Notes under the pieces: generated by a model
Seen by the model: the letters and a program-made list of their open reading frames with translations, nothing else
What the model was told of the DNA's origin: nothing
Databases searched by the model: none
DNA from: Onchocerca lupi
Lineage: Eukaryota; Nematoda; Chromadorea; Rhabditida; Onchocercidae
NCBI GenBank assembly: GCA_028564675.1
Contig: JAOVVO010000295.1
Coordinates: 1 to 64,000, forward strand
Direction: 5' to 3'
Length of the DNA stretch: 64,000 nucleotides
Program-made: the position numbers and the translations under genes
In this document: one piece after another, positions 12,601-26,706 of the stretch
Position numbering within the stretch: the stretch's first letter is position 1
Layout of the letters: each line of letters opens with the position of its first letter

Positions 12601-12752
12601 ATATCAATATAGGTCTTAATGAATGTGTGGATAATGACATATTGTGTTTTATGAATGCTGTTTCATGCGAAAAACCGTTTTTTAAATTGAAATTTCTCCG
12701 TAAGCGAATTGATGATGTAATGATTGTCGAGTTGATAGATAACAATGGGTAA
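3623..12752 (+). CDS. Tudor-domain protein with two Tudor domains (16 exons, about 766 aa)
   Basis: Phase-consistent exons: 3623-3829, 4240-4367, 5909-6020, 6258-6335, 6432-6703, 6975-7086, 7618-7689, 7969-8166, 8261-8351, 8801-8950, 9490-9608, 9814-9921, 10394-10489, 11285-11470, 11747-11905, 12540-12752 (2301 nt). Exons 2-3 give a first Tudor domain: ATREVACIARVARSV, FYRALASQF, then CSVFLVDYGQRIIC. Exons 14-16 give a second: LFFVQIQEDG, GTLCVSYCHAFQAMFRAV, VEVHYIDYGNYERV, then HPAMGIPCLL. Between them lie a charged helical stretch (exons 5-6) and a polar, probably disordered linker (exons 7-12). Tudor domains bind methyl-arginine ligands and are common in germline small-RNA factors. The Caenorhabditis EKL-1 protein is one candidate relative, unproven. 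The end is uncertain: a donor at 12749 could add a short exon to about 14031. Exons 4, 8 and 13 are the weakest. Confidence 0.75.
4426..4823 (+). repeat. Direct duplication of about 105 bp inside intron 2 of the Tudor gene
   Basis: Copy 1 is about 4426-4533 and copy 2 about 4709-4823. Both contain gcatcagaaacttcattttc, then tagggaagttgtt and a shared tail ending in aagtcc(a)ataag. A few substitutions and one small indel separate them. The spacer is a T-rich block (4550-4700). Confidence 0.8.
9197..9310 (+). repeat. Three diverged 30-bp units in intron 10 of the Tudor gene
   Basis: Units at 9197-9226, 9248-9277 and 9281-9310 read approximately gagttyaagcaytcagtgga plus ten bases. They follow a perfect tttcag acceptor and are open in one frame, giving FKHS(S/V)(K/E)(E/K)LL three times. 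The phase of that frame does not fit the neighbouring exons, so I place the block in the intron. Confidence 0.7.
10180..10257 (+). repeat. Short tandem repeat, tttaataattagct
   Basis: The string tttaataattagct occurs three times, with extra gattagct half-units between. It sits in intron 12 of the Tudor gene. No function is apparent. Confidence 0.75.
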
Positions 12753-15700
12753 TCGTAAGAAACTATTCGTTATTTCACTGCTGGTTAAATTGTAAGAAAC
12801 TGTCGGTTACTTAATTTAATTTCCAAATCAATCAAAATTTACTTAGGAAAATATCGAAATCAAAATTGCAATGATCGAAATGTTTTCCGTTACGGTACGT
12901 TCCTACATTACGGTACGTTCATTTGGAATTACAATAGTTGTTAGTTATTAGCATAGTTTTTCATGAATCCTAAAAATCTGCGAATTTATCTGGGATGCAT
13001 AGTGTACTTATCCTCTCCCAAATTAATATCCTGGAGACATATATGATCTTTTTGAGATGATTTCATAACATCAAACCGAGTAGCTATGCTATATAAATAG
13101 ATTGAAAATATTGCATCTTTGGCCTCAGTTGGCTAAAGCTATATTTTTTTCTTGACTATGCTGAAATTTCCAAAGAAATATTCTCATTAGTTTGACTACC
13201 ACTTCTTGGTTTTGATCTTTTCTGAAAGATATTCAAGTCTTATTTTGTGATGGTATCGCTATTTTGCCTCTATATTTTTTTCATTTTTAAAAATCATATT
13301 TTTTCAATTTCATTGCTATTTTACATTTTGATCTTCTTTCCTTATTTTTGTTCATTTTAGTATTTGCTTTCTCATTTCGTTATGTTCTTGCAAAAGGAAG
13401 GTATTTGATTATAAAATATTTTCCTTTTTTTAATTCTATTAGAAAGAATGAGTGGCTTACAGTTTTATTATTGTTAATGCTTTCACCTGTATTTCTTCAT
13501 CCATTTAATAATGTTTGTTAAAAATAGAAAAAAGTTTTATAATTTTTCACAATAAAGGAAGAAAATAATGTAAAAGAAAAAGAGAAAAATATATTTTGCA
13601 ACAGGAAAAATGCCAGTTCAATTCCATAGTTATAGAAAATGAAAAGAATGATAAGATTTTATATAATTAGAATTGTTGAGTGCAGTTTTTTGTGTGGTAT
13701 AGTTGTGGATTATATTAGTATTATTTTCTGAGACCTCAATATGTTTCTGATCTTATCATTTTCCTTTTATCAAATTAGAAATGAATTTTAATCTTCACTT
13801 AAACCGTCGAAATGAGTGCAGTAAATATCAATAAGATATTTAGATGAACTATTATCTAGATTAAAGTAATTCATGTGTTATCAAGTCAAAAAACACAACG
13901 AACAAAAACTTCAGAATAAATAAAACTTTATAATTTCATTTGCAAAAAGTTTATATTTGGATTTCAGTTTAGCTTTTTACCATGTGATCCTTGTAATAAT
14001 GCTGTCTGGGAAAATGGTTAGTTTAGTGCAGTAATAATATTTAAATTAACTTTAGAAATATCCAGTATTCTTCAAATATTGATTTTAATTGCAATCGCAG
14101 CAATCAATCTTCTATTATGCTTTGCCAAATAATGACATTGTGCCGTGCTATCATGTTTTTAACAATTTTTGAGATTCACAGAATTTTTAAGTTTTCTAAC
14201 GAACTTATGAAATCTTGAGTTTTGTTGGCGAGAAGAAAGCATTTCATATTATTTCATGATAGTTCATTTATTTTCATTCGTTCATCATCGAGTAATAATA
14301 TCCGAATGTTGGTTATTTTAATTTATTTGTACTTGAAGGAAAAGGCATTAATTAACGTTTTGTTTATTTTGTTTATGACTGGAAATATCTGTTTGATATT
14401 GAGATAAAAATATTTCTTTGTTATTTGCATTTATTGCACATGTAATTGAATTAATGCATGAAGGTGAATTGAACAATAATTTATCCAATTTTCTCAATAA
14501 CAGGATATAATGCTAACAAGCTTTTTTAATTTAAAAAAAAAAAAAAATTAGTTAAAAAGCTAAATTATACACATTATGTCATTCCAAACTTTAGCAGATT
14601 CATAGTGGATCTAAAATACTGATTATAATGAAAAGTGAAACTAATTAGTAAAATTTGTTATAGGACAAATGAGGGAAATGTTGCTAGTAGTAATGAAATC
14701 ATTTTAAATAGTTTTTTAAAGTGGGTTTTTAATCGAGAAAAATCGATCCAATTGACTTTGTTTGAGACATTGATTTGGAAATTCTTTTAAATGATACAGA
14801 ATTTATTGACATAAAGCGACATATTTTAGTAATGAAAATTTTGTTTTTTTTTCTGGTCTTTTGCAACACCTTTATTGATTTCTTGAATCAGATATCAATT
14901 TATGTTTTTTTTAAGATTAATACCAAATTATTAATTACTAGAATATTAATTTCGGGATGAAAAATTAACCGTAAAATTTTCGAGGGAATTCCCCTATGGT
15001 TTGTCTATTTTAGTTTAATTTGAAATTTAAATTTATTATTCTTAATCATGTATACAATAAAAAAATTTTATCATAACTTTTTGGTATCTCTTTCTCTCTT
15101 AATTCATTTATCAATTCTGCAGATAAAAATAGTCTTTAATTATTGCAATTGTTATATCATTTCTGAATGTTATTAACTTTTATATTTAATTCCAACCTAT
15201 TATTAGTTTTCTTAAATTATTAGATTATTAATTGATGAATGATTAACAAGAATCTTATTTGGCAATTAATCTTGTCTTCTATTAATTTCCTAGCATATCT
15301 TAAATCTCGCAACTAAACTGTTCAAATGAGTAATAATCATATACTTATAAACTGTTTTACCTAAAATTATGTCGTATCATATTACTTGCAAACAAGTAGC
15401 ATATAAAAAAGTTGATAATTTCCTAATTAATTCGGCCATTAAATTTGATATTATTAATTTTTTTTTTCAAATATTAAATATCAATTGTGTTAGAAAAACA
15501 TATGGATTTCAACGATAGCTATCAAATTGATGGCAAAAATATGTGAATATATGAAATAATGAAAAAATACTAGCATATAGATTATCGATTGATCAATGAT
15601 TAACAAAATGAGTAACAATGAGAAAAAAAAGGATGCAAAATTATTAATTGACAGATAAATACGAAACAGAAAAAGAATGGAAATACTTATGCAATTATTG

Positions 15701-18700
15701 TTTTGTTTATATATTTTTTATTGACACAATAGAAAAATGTATAATTGAAACAGTGAGTGCATAAAAATTTCAACCAAAAATTTTTCAAGAAAATTAAACG
15801 CTCAAAAATTTGAAAAAAATTTATTATTAAAAAAAAAAAAATATTATTCATTGCTTGATTCTTGTAGAAAAAAAAAAAAAAAATGAATCTTATGATTTGT
15901 CAAAGTAAACAAATTATTATAGAATGATTTGATTGAGAAAATAAAGTAAATAGAAAAATGATTAATAATATTGAAAGAACTAATATTTACGTATAAAAGA
16001 AATAGAGTGCAAAATATACAAATATTTTGAAAGATTCAATAGCATATAATAGAAAAGAAGAAAAAAAAAGCACTTAACTTAGTTAAATCAAGTTATGATT
16101 TAATATTTCTTTATTATATGATCAAGTTTTGAATTACTGACTTGCTATGATTTAGTTAAATCATTATTGTCATGAATTTTGTTTTAAAAGTTATTTTTTA
16201 AAACCTTACTTAACTATCTGTCTTAATTAGGAACCTTAAAATATGATTTTAGACTAGAATTGCATAAATTTATTTGATTACGCTCAGCTAGAATTATATT
16301 TTTTTTTTGGATTTAGTTTAATTAATTTCGCTTATTTTATTTTATTTTATTTTATTTTTTTTTTAGACTGACAATTTTATGACGATTAAGTATGATGAAA
16401 TGAAAGCAAATAATTATCTAATAAATATCATAGATAAAAACAGAGTAATATCATAAAGTGAATATCATAATATCATAATCAATAAATTAATATTATAAAA
16501 TGAATATTATCAAGAAAGTGAATTGTGATATCGATGGTGATAATGGTATTGTGGAAATAATAATGGATGACCATAGCCAAGTTACCCAAATTATCAGTCC
16601 TTAATTATTCTATTATCATGATTATTTCTGTATTCATAATCTCAAGTAATATATGCATATATATAATACTGTGAAACTAGAAGAAATGATGGAAAAATTT
16701 TGTTTGGAAGAAGAGTATATAACCTATTTTAATGAAAACCACTTTTTTTTTCTTTTTCTGAATTAATAAAATTTATAGCAAAGATAAATGTGATAAGCGG
16801 TGATTATCATGCAACGTTTATGCTACTTAAGTAATAAAAAGAAAATATGAACTAGAACTGAAATAAACCAATAGTTTATCGATTTAAATTGGAATAAATA
16901 TAATTACCATCTATCTAAAGAGATAAATTAATTTTAAATAAGAATATAAATTTATCGTTCAATCGAACCTCAATTACCTTGATTATTGATTAGTTCATGA
17001 TAAATTAATTAGTTAAAAAGTGATTGCAGTTCTTTTTTTAACTTCCTTATCACTAAAGATAATATTTTTTTTTTTTTTTTTTTTTTTTAGAAAGTTTTCT
17101 TCATCTTATATTAATCACTTGATTTTGCTATAAAATTAATAAGAGCTATACTATTTCAAATATTTTCATAACAGGTGAAAATAAACTATATTTATAATCC
17201 ATAATTTAATCAGTTATTGTATCTGAGAAATTATTCGGTCAATTAGATTGAAATTAACAATAATGTGATCAAATTTTTAAATAATAAAGTAGTTTCAATT
17301 AAGTTTTCAAATAGTTTCAATTATATTTTATACTAAATTTTATCATTTTCTGTTGTAGTATTGAAAATAGTAGTTTGATTATTTTTTTTTTTTTGTCTTT
17401 TGATTACATTTATATAAATGATATGATTAAAATTCATTTAAATTTGAAAGTATGGGAATGTGAGATAAATTTCAAAAAAATTTGTTATAATTATTTTGAT
17501 CATAATGATTTTCAACATTTTTTCCTTATTTATTGTTAATATTTCTGACACAATCATTATGTAAATAATAATTAATATTCGAGAAATCTAATCGCTATTC
17601 ATAACTTATGCAGGAATAATCTTACATTTTATCAAAAATATTGAAATTGACTTTTCTAGCGTTTTTTCTTTTTTCTCTTCTTTTTTTTTCTTTTTTTTTT
17701 TTAAATCCATCTGAATTAATTTCGATATGAAAAATAAATGTTGCAATGCAAATGATTTCTACGCCTATATATTTTGAAAAATGCAATAAATTAATGCTAA
17801 TGTCTAAGAAGGAAAATATTTATGTGAAATTAAATCAAAACATTATTATTTTTTTTTTTTGGAATAAAAAAAATTTAAAAAAAGGCTTTTTCCACGAAAT
17901 ATTTGCATTTCATTGCACAAATATCCTTTCAACTTAATTTTTATTTCTTTCAATTATTTTTCTAATTTTATTTGCATTTCTTTTTTTCTTTTTTTTCCCT
18001 CTCACAACCGTTGTTTATTCAACTGTATAATAATTTCGTTGGATTTAAAAATTATTTTAGGAGCAAACTGTGAAAAATAAAATATCAAATTTTCTGAATG
18101 AGACTATAAGAATTTTGAAGCATATTTGATAATTTTACATTTAAGAAGGCTAGTAATTTTAATAAATTGATAGATCATTACACATTCCAAATCGGTATTT
18201 ATATTAAAAAATCATAATTAAACGAATTTTTGTCATCTTCAACTCCATAAATGGCTTCTGTCTTTTTTTGAATCTAAAATATCAATATTATCATGCTTAT
18301 TTAAACATCAAACATTGAAAATTAAAAATGATATAATGTGATAAATAATATCATGCAAAGATAATAAATTATGATTAAGAATTACGAATATTATAAATAT
18401 AAAAGGAATAATGCTGCAAATTATAAAATTATACAATCGGAAAAAATTATCTATTTGGCTTTTTCTTTTTCTCTTAATTTTTATTTCTAGAATCGAAAAT
18501 ACTGCTTGAAAAGATTATTAATCCTTGTTCTAATTTTTTCATTATCAATGATAATCAATTTTTTAACATTACTTTTTTTGGTTTCGCATTTTGCGTTGAT
18601 GATTTTTCCTATAAAATCATATATTCGTGATTCCAAGATGATAATTCCTTCATTTACCAATTTACAATTTTATCACAATTTTCTTGTTACAGTTTGATAT

Positions 18701-19887
18701 TATCAGAAGAAGGTAATCTCAAAATAATTCAACCTCCTTTTTAATCATTTAATCTCTTTCTTCTCTTAAAATTTAGAAATTTATCATATTTTATTAATCA
18801 TTAACATAATATTTTTAGCATAATGCAAATAAAAGCTGCATAGAAATGAATAATACAAAGGCATTCATACTGGAAGAAAAAAAAAATGCATATAAAAAGA
18901 AACACATAATTCAAAAAAGATATTTAAAATGAAGAAAAGAAAAATTAAATTAGTTTAAATATGAATAACGAAATTTCTTAATGCGTGATTTCATTTTATG
19001 AAAATAAGCTTTTTGAACAAAATAGAAAAAAAAAATTAGAAATAGATGAAAAATAGAATAAAACAAATGAAATTGATGTAATCATACGCATAATGATTAT
19101 AAAGAATATAAATAAGATGAAATTGAAAATGCAAAATATTCTGCAAATCTAATCCAACAAAAGTATGGAAGTTTTTTTATTTATACTATTTAAATGATAT
19201 TACTTTATATTTCAAATTATTCATGCAAATAAATTATGAATGCAGAAGATGCATTAATATTTAAAATGTATGATGATATAAAAAATTATTGCAGAAAGCA
19301 TTTTTCTTTTTTTTTTTTTTTTTTTGTTAAATAAGGCTAGACTATTGCAACGAATTATGCAAAATGTTAAAATTAACAAAAAATAAGATGCGAAAAGTTT
19401 CGTAACTGTTTTCTTTTTTTTTTTTTTTTTTTGTAGCGTATTGTGTACATAAGCATATGAATTATATTATTATGATAAAAATAAATTTGAAAGATTTGTT
19501 TTATTTTCTCATTTCTCTTAGCAAATAAATATATTCGTTGAATTTATACAAGCTATAATTAGAAATGTTAAATATGATGGAAAATTTGAATTAATTTTAC
19601 TATTTTCTAGATTATCATATATATGAATTAAATTTAGGCAACTATGATATATCAGAAATTAAAAGGACATATATGAATTGAGTTTACAATTAAGATATAT
19701 CAGAAAGTATAAAAAAAATAGCTAAATTTTAATTTGCCTAGTTGATATGATATAAAAAAAAAATGAAAAGAAATTAATGAATAAGATAAGATAGATGAGT
19801 AATCATATTCATTTCATGAAAATCAGAGATAAATCGTAGAATGATAACGATAACAATACAAATCTAAGTTTATATTTTTATTCTTAA

Positions 19888-19921
19888 CTAGCTTTACTCG
19901 GCCAGGCAAAGCGTAATTTGC
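19888..19921 (+). mobile_element. Possible transposon-derived fragment (actagctttactcggcca)
   Basis: A GC-richer string, actagctttactcggcca followed by ggcaaagcg, interrupts AT-rich sequence. It resembles a motif (actagctg-acccggc) that I recall from the ends of degenerate transposons, including Helitron-like ones, in other animal genomes. That resemblance is from memory and untested. A short open frame follows at about 19932 without recognisable similarity. Confidence 0.2.
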
Positions 19922-22900
19922 ATAAATGCAAATGTTCGATCATTTAATTTTACCTGTATTGGATATGATAGCTAAAAGAAATTCGAATGTACCATTATTT
20001 CAAAATTTCAAATCAATCGATGAAAAACTTAAAATGTTAAACTTTGTCAAAAGCCTAACGAACTATTTCTATTTTTATTCATATGGATTGAAGAAGAAGA
20101 TTTTTTTTTTTTTTTTTTTGCAAGAATTTGTCATTAACTTACAATTTCTTCAATCATTTATTCTTTCAATTAATTATATAAAATAATTAATTTTTACAAA
20201 ATTTATTTTACTAAATTAATTAAAGTTTGACAGTTATGTTGGATTTTTTCCAATCAATCAGCACATTCATCAAATAACCATTTTTGCTCGATAAATTTTT
20301 TTGGCCAATATGTCATAGTGTTAGAATGACAAATCCGAAATTTTATTTAAAAAAAAAAAAAAAGAAATTTCATAAATAATCTTTAAATGTGAGCATATTG
20401 TTGAAAGAAAAAAAAACTTAAAGTTTTTAAATTTCTTAACAATCATGCTTAGAAATATTTGCATTCTTCCTAGAAGTTTTTTCTTTTTCTTTTTTTTTTT
20501 AAAATTTTATATCATATGAATATTAAGGGCAATTTTTTTAAAAAAAAGAAGTGCAATCATAACGAAATAATTGTTAAATCATTCCACCTCTATTTATTCA
20601 CCTTTCTGTAAAGGTGAACAAATACCTTTCCATATTTTCAAATTGAATATCATTTTAGTATTCGATAACTGCAAGTTAATTTCATTTACTCTTGGCATTA
20701 TCCTTCATTTTCTGTCTTGATATTTAACTAAATTTTTGAAAAAAAAGAAAAACTAAATTTTTGAAAAAAAAAAACTATTTTTGGATTTTTTTTTCTTCTT
20801 TACATTATATTTTCAAATGCAAAAATTAATTGATGAGTAACAAACATTCAAATTTAATGCATTAATTAATGAATCGATAAAATGAAATGAATTTAATAAT
20901 TATGAAATTTCAGATATTTTTCGTTCTTCGCTCTTTTCAAATGAATAAAGTGACTGAAATTACGAAAAGCTCAATCGAATTAAATAAGGAAATTGAAAAT
21001 TTTTAAATATCTTCCGAAATCCCGTAAAATTTCTAGTAATCTTTCTTGAAGAAATTATTTTCTGGGTTTTTTTTTTTTTTAAATAAGCATTTGAAGTTAT
21101 TTTATCTCTATTTTATTGTGTATTTTTCTTGATGTTATATTTCTTTTATTTTTAGAAGCAAAATTCAACTAATCTATTTAAATTATTATCATTAAGTTTT
21201 TTACAATGAAAAGTTACAAAATAAATATTAGAAATATTTGAATTTAACAGCAAAAAATTCACTATTTGAATGCAAATTTCTAAAATTAAAATCCATTTAA
21301 TCTTTGAATTTCTTTAATATTTCAAATCTAATATATATTTTCATTTCTTCAATTTATTCATATAACTTAACTTTTCATACCTTTGATAATCTAATCAACG
21401 GATGATTAAAATGAATGAAAGTATTGATAAAAAGTTCATATATTTGAATTATTTTCGGGAGCCTGTTTTTTTTATATTTCGAACATATAATGGCAATTAA
21501 TATTAAACGGTTTTCTGCATTGAGTTATCAGATCAAATGATTGCAAATTTTTGATAAAGAATTTCATGAAAAATTTCCATGAATTTATGCAAATGTATCT
21601 TCCGACAAACAAAATAGTTTATAATAATATTTTTTTTTTACATTCAAAAATAAATTTTTCAAATTTCCATGAAACTATTTTAAGAATAGATATTTAGCTC
21701 AGTTTCAATTTTCAAAGCAGCGATAAAAAAAAAAAAAAAGCAACGATTGATAGCTAAAATGTGATAAATTGAAGTTTTTTTTTCTTCCTAGCGAAACTTT
21801 CACTTTTTTTTGTCGAGTATCTTTTGAAATTCACATGAATATCAAATTCAAATATATCATGTTACATCCTTTTAGTTATTTTAGAAACAATTGAAATAAA
21901 TTGAAACATTTAATTTAATAATTCTGATTTCTATTTATCTTCTTTTTCAATCTTTTCATCTATTTGATTACTCCAATCAATCAGTTATTATTATTGAAAT
22001 AAAATTAAAGTTAAATTTGAAAATTTGTTTTTGTTGCAAAATTTCGAAATTGAATAGCAATTTAAAAAAAAAAAAAAACTTGTTTCATTATTTTCATGCT
22101 TTCTTACTTGCATTAATTGTTAAAAATCTACAATAACATACTGCAATGGCAATTTTTTTTCTTTTTTTTTTTTCTGTTCCATTCTGAAACTTAAATTTCG
22201 AAATTTTCAATTAAAAATACTTTCATCCATTTATCAGATAAAGATAGCAGTCGCTAGGATAAAAAAAAATTTCAACTTCTTTTAATTCCTATAAGATGTA
22301 ATAGGAAATAAAAATTAATGAGTTTTTTTTTCTTTTAAATGAAAAAGGAAAGAAAGTGATGTTTAGCGGAAATGATGGAATGCTAATTTATTTATTCTAA
22401 TACTGAAATTATTAACTTTTGTTGACAATATCGTATACATCGTTTTTATGCTAATATATTTAATTATTGATATATTTTAGAAATAAAATTTCTTTTTTTT
22501 TTCATAGAAATATATTTTTGTTTTATTTTAATAGTTTTAATTCAACTAACTATTCTCTTTTACTTCTTTTCTTTTTCCTTTCTCCCAAAAAAAAAAAAAG
22601 AAACATTTGAATTTTGAAATTTTTTTTGATTAAAAAATAACAAAATTGATTAAAAAAAACTATCTAGCTAATGCTTTAGGATTGAAATGCAATAATATCG
22701 ATTGTTTCATATTTTTGAAAAAATATTGCTCAGCATAAAATGTTGATATTAAACAACTATTTTGAGTCAGATTCAATTATCTTGCAAGATTGAGAAATTC
22801 GGAAATAATTTATTGAAAATTAGTGAATGTGTAAAAATTCAACTTTTTCATAAAATAGAGCGATTTTAAAAGTTTAATTTATTGTCACAATAAATCTGAT

Positions 22901-23121
22901 TGCTTTCTATTTGCTTTTGATTGCTTTTTTATCACTTTCTATTAATTCTCTGATTTATTTGGGACAACATTAAAATTAAAAGTTAAAAAATTTTCAAAAT
23001 AATACTTTTGTAAAATTCGAAAAATTATCAATTAACAGTGGATGGATATTTGATTATTTACTCAATCGAAAATAAACTAGACATACAGAATTGATTCATT
23101 GTTGTGTTTTATAGTTTTCGT

Positions 23122-23128
<7 letters not shown>

Positions 23129-23162
<34 letters not shown>
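23129..23162 (+). repeat. 34-nt poly-A tract preceded by poly-T
   Basis: Eight T residues are followed directly by 34 A residues, the longest homopolymer I found. It could be the poly-A tail of an old retroposed transcript, but no coding sequence or target-site duplication is visible beside it. A simple slippage tract is equally likely. Confidence 0.9.
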
Positions 23163-23164
<2 letters not shown>

Positions 23165-24171
23165 AAGTAATCCTAAAATCCCACGCAGTCTCAATATTTA
23201 CGTAAAAGGAAAAGTCATTGTAAAAAAAAAAAGTGCAAAAAGATTTGCTTCATATAATAATATCACATCATTCTAATACAGTTCATTCTACGTCAATGTG
23301 AATTTCATATTTGACCTAAAATAGATATCTAATCAAAGAATCAAAGATTATCTAATCAGAAATTTATGATATCATTGATTAAAATATTTGTGTAAATATA
23401 ACATGATATTTTATACCTCTTAATTAGACTATCATTGATTAATGATTTTACCAACTGTTAAACTGAATTTAATTTATCAATGCAAAATTTTTGTCCAATA
23501 ATTCTATGGTTTTAATTTATTTCGTTGTATAATTTTAAAAATGAAACAAGTGGAAAAACTTTTGCTGATGTAATCCAATGTTTTATTAATAGAAATGACA
23601 ATATTTTTCCCAGCAATTCTCACATTTGTCATGTATTTCAAATTTTATTTTAAATCAAAAAAAAAAAAGGAAAAATTGTGCCAAATTTTAGAATATTTTC
23701 TTGATTTCATTTCAATAATTTAGTTTACCTCTACTTTTTTTGAATTTAATATGAATTTTTACTTCTAAATGTTTAAATTGAAAAAAATGAATTTTTCCTT
23801 TTTTTTTTCTTTATCATCTTTCCAACATCCATGCTAATACTGGTAAGAAGATGAGGAAAAGTTTTTTATGACTAATTTGAGAGTATACTTTTGCAAGAAA
23901 CGCTATTTTCAAGAGTTATGGCTGGAAAAATTGTTCAAAAATGGTAAAATTCGAATGGTAAAGTATTTTAAAAATCGAAAATTTTTTGCTAATTATTTTC
24001 AATAAAATTATTCATTCTCCATATTCCTGAAAAACATAAAAATAGTTATACGATATTTTGAAATTGTTATCAAAAGAAACAAATCGTTATTGATTAGATT
24101 ATCAAGTTGAAAAGTTGAAGGCGAGTTGAAAAACACCTGATTTATATTAAGTTTTAATTCAAAAATTTCTG

Positions 24172-24530
24172 GAATTCTATCAATAGATTGAGCAAAATTA
24201 ATTCAGATAAATGAAAAATTGTTAATTTTGCTAAGATAACTTTCAAATTGAGTTCAAATTTTGTTCCTTCCCTAATTCAAGTTTTGATTTATTTCCTGTT
24301 TAAAATATTGATTGAACAATTAAACAGTTATTTTATTATCAAAAATTGGGATTATTCATCAAATAGAAACGTAGGGGAAAAAGGATCAGAAAAAGTAAAA
24401 ATTTCTGTGATTCCATTAAATCGATTGAGCAAAATTGATTCCAATTAATGAAAAAAGAAAAATAGTCTGATTTTGAAATCACTTTCTAATTGTATTCAAG
24501 TCTTATTCTTATTTATTCCTTCCAATTGTT
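24172..24530 (+). repeat. Diverged direct duplication of about 115 bp
   Basis: The segments about 24172-24290 and 24409-24530 share gattgagcaaaatt(a/g)att, the following ataaatgaaaaa-type block and the tail attcaagt(t/c)tt. They have many substitutions, so this is an old local duplication in the gene-poor interval. Confidence 0.55.
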
Positions 24531-26450
24531 TATTCTTGAATTTACATTTAATCAGACTGTTTAATTAATTTATTCATCAAATTGTTAAACTTTTTTTCAT
24601 ATCGAATTTTGCATTTTTTTTACTCTTAAATTTTTTCGCACAATACCTATAATTATACAAAATATTCCGTATCTTATAATATTCAAAATGTTAACAAAAT
24701 CAGCTATAAATTGAAGCAAGTGAAAGATTTATTGACAATATCATTATCTTTTTTCAAAATCTAAAATCGAATTAATCATTTTGATTAGTAACTGAACAAT
24801 TGTATGTTTCCGAAACTTTGATTTTTTCTCATTTAATTTATTGTTTTCTATTTTTTACAAGAAAAAAAGCAATAACCGTAAAATAAACACAACTAACTTT
24901 TGCTCCAATAAAATCACCTTGTTTTCTGTTTTTAAAAAAATTTTTATATCAATAGAATATATATTATCAATATAACTTATAATTATTGTGACTTATAATT
25001 ATAAAATATGCTCATTTAAAGCCATTAATTTATTAGTAGTTAAAAAAATTGATTCATAATTATCATTTTACACAATGTTTTTTTACTTCTGCCAAAAATT
25101 TCTCTCATATTTGAGACTAGGAAAATAAAACTTTTTTTTTTTTTTTTTTAAGAAATTCCAGATTGACTGACTAAAATTTAGTTATTCATACCACTGATAA
25201 AATAAAATGACAAAATAGGATAATGATAAATGGTCCATGAAAATGGCAAATATAAATAGCCAAGAGATTAATAAAAATACCAAAAAAAAAAAAAAAAGTT
25301 TATATTTGGCTATGGCCGATAGGCATTACATCATTATACAGCATTCGAAATAATGTTGGAATATTTTTCGAGCTAAATTTATAAAATTTTGTCTAGTTTA
25401 TGTTTTTTTTTTCTTCTTTTTTTTCCCCTTCCTTCATATCTCTTACTTTTGCTCAATATTTCTTCATGTTTCAAATAATTTTTGTCGATTGTTGAAGAAC
25501 AGCAATATATGCTAATGAAATTGCAAAACGAACATGCAGTATTTTGAAAGACTTCCTTTTTTTTTTTTTTTTGCTAATAGAAAAAAGAAAAGAAAAAAAA
25601 ATGACATCCCTACATTTAGAATTTAGATATTAGAAAAAATTAAATTCATCAACGAATCATTTCAAAAAATTTTCCATATTAAAAATCTTTTCCTTTTTTC
25701 GCTTCTTTTTTTTTCTCAACCATATATTAAATTTATAATAAAATAAAATGATAAAAAAAGAAGAGAAATGATCTATTTCTGTCATTTTAGTTAGAATTTG
25801 TAAAATTCGAATATTACAATATCGATCATTTCATATTTTTGCTTTATCTTGTGATTTAGTTTTAAATTGTATAAAATGATAAATATCCGAAAAATTTCTC
25901 AAAAGAATACGTTAAGAAATTTGAATGAATATTGAAATCTCTTGAAAGAAAATCTTGAACTACTTATCAATTCACTATATTTGTTCTTAAATTTTTTTTT
26001 CTTCATTTATTTCTATTTTAGAACTTCAATAATTCAACTTGGAGGAAAAAAAAAAAATTATTCGAAAATTTTTTTGCTATTTTTTTTTCACTTTAAAATC
26101 TTTGCATATTTCTCTCTTCCATTTTTTTTTTTTTTTTTTTGTTTTTAAATATATATTTATTGGTTATTTTTCAAGCTTTAAAAGAAAATTTTTTCACTCG
26201 TCGTTATTTATTTTCTTTTTCCCTTTTTTTTCTTTTTTTTTTCATAAATATAATTCATTTCTTTTCTTTTCGAATATTATCATTTGATTGATTTCAACAA
26301 ATTTCATCATTTGTCCAATTTAATCAACTTTTTACTTTAATCTTTCTTTTTATTATCAACTTTTGTTTACTTTAATATCTAATATTTCTTATTTCCCCGC
26401 CTTTTCTCTATCTTTTCTTTCTTTTCCACCATTCTTTCGATCATTTTAAT

Positions 26451-26582
26451 GCATGTTCAAGCTGCTATAAGGTTTTGCATGCTCATACTGCAAGATGCAT
26501 GCTCATGCTATCACGCGATGCATGCTCATGCTACGAGATGCATGCTTATGTTATCACGAGATGCATGCTTATACTACGAGAT
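26451..26582 (+). repeat. GCATGC minisatellite with alternating 20/23-bp units
   Basis: About six units contain gatgcatgctcatgcta-type sequence. Units ending tatcacg(a/c)ga (23 bp) alternate with units ending tacgaga (20 bp), giving a higher-order period of about 43 bp. Each unit carries the palindrome GCATGC. The block is much more GC-rich than its surroundings. Confidence 0.9.
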
Positions 26583-26706
26583 TTCTGCTACTTCTTCACA
26601 TTAGTAGCATGAATATGTAACAATAAATTAATATGTTTGGTGGAAGAATTGGTGCTTGTTTTATTCATCAAAATTTTCATTCTCAACTTTTTAGTGCATA
26701 TTCATG

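Noticed and set aside
25942..26287. Overlapping open frames rich in Phe and Lys
   Set aside because: They arise from poly-T and poly-A runs (TTT and AAA codons) and have no coding character.
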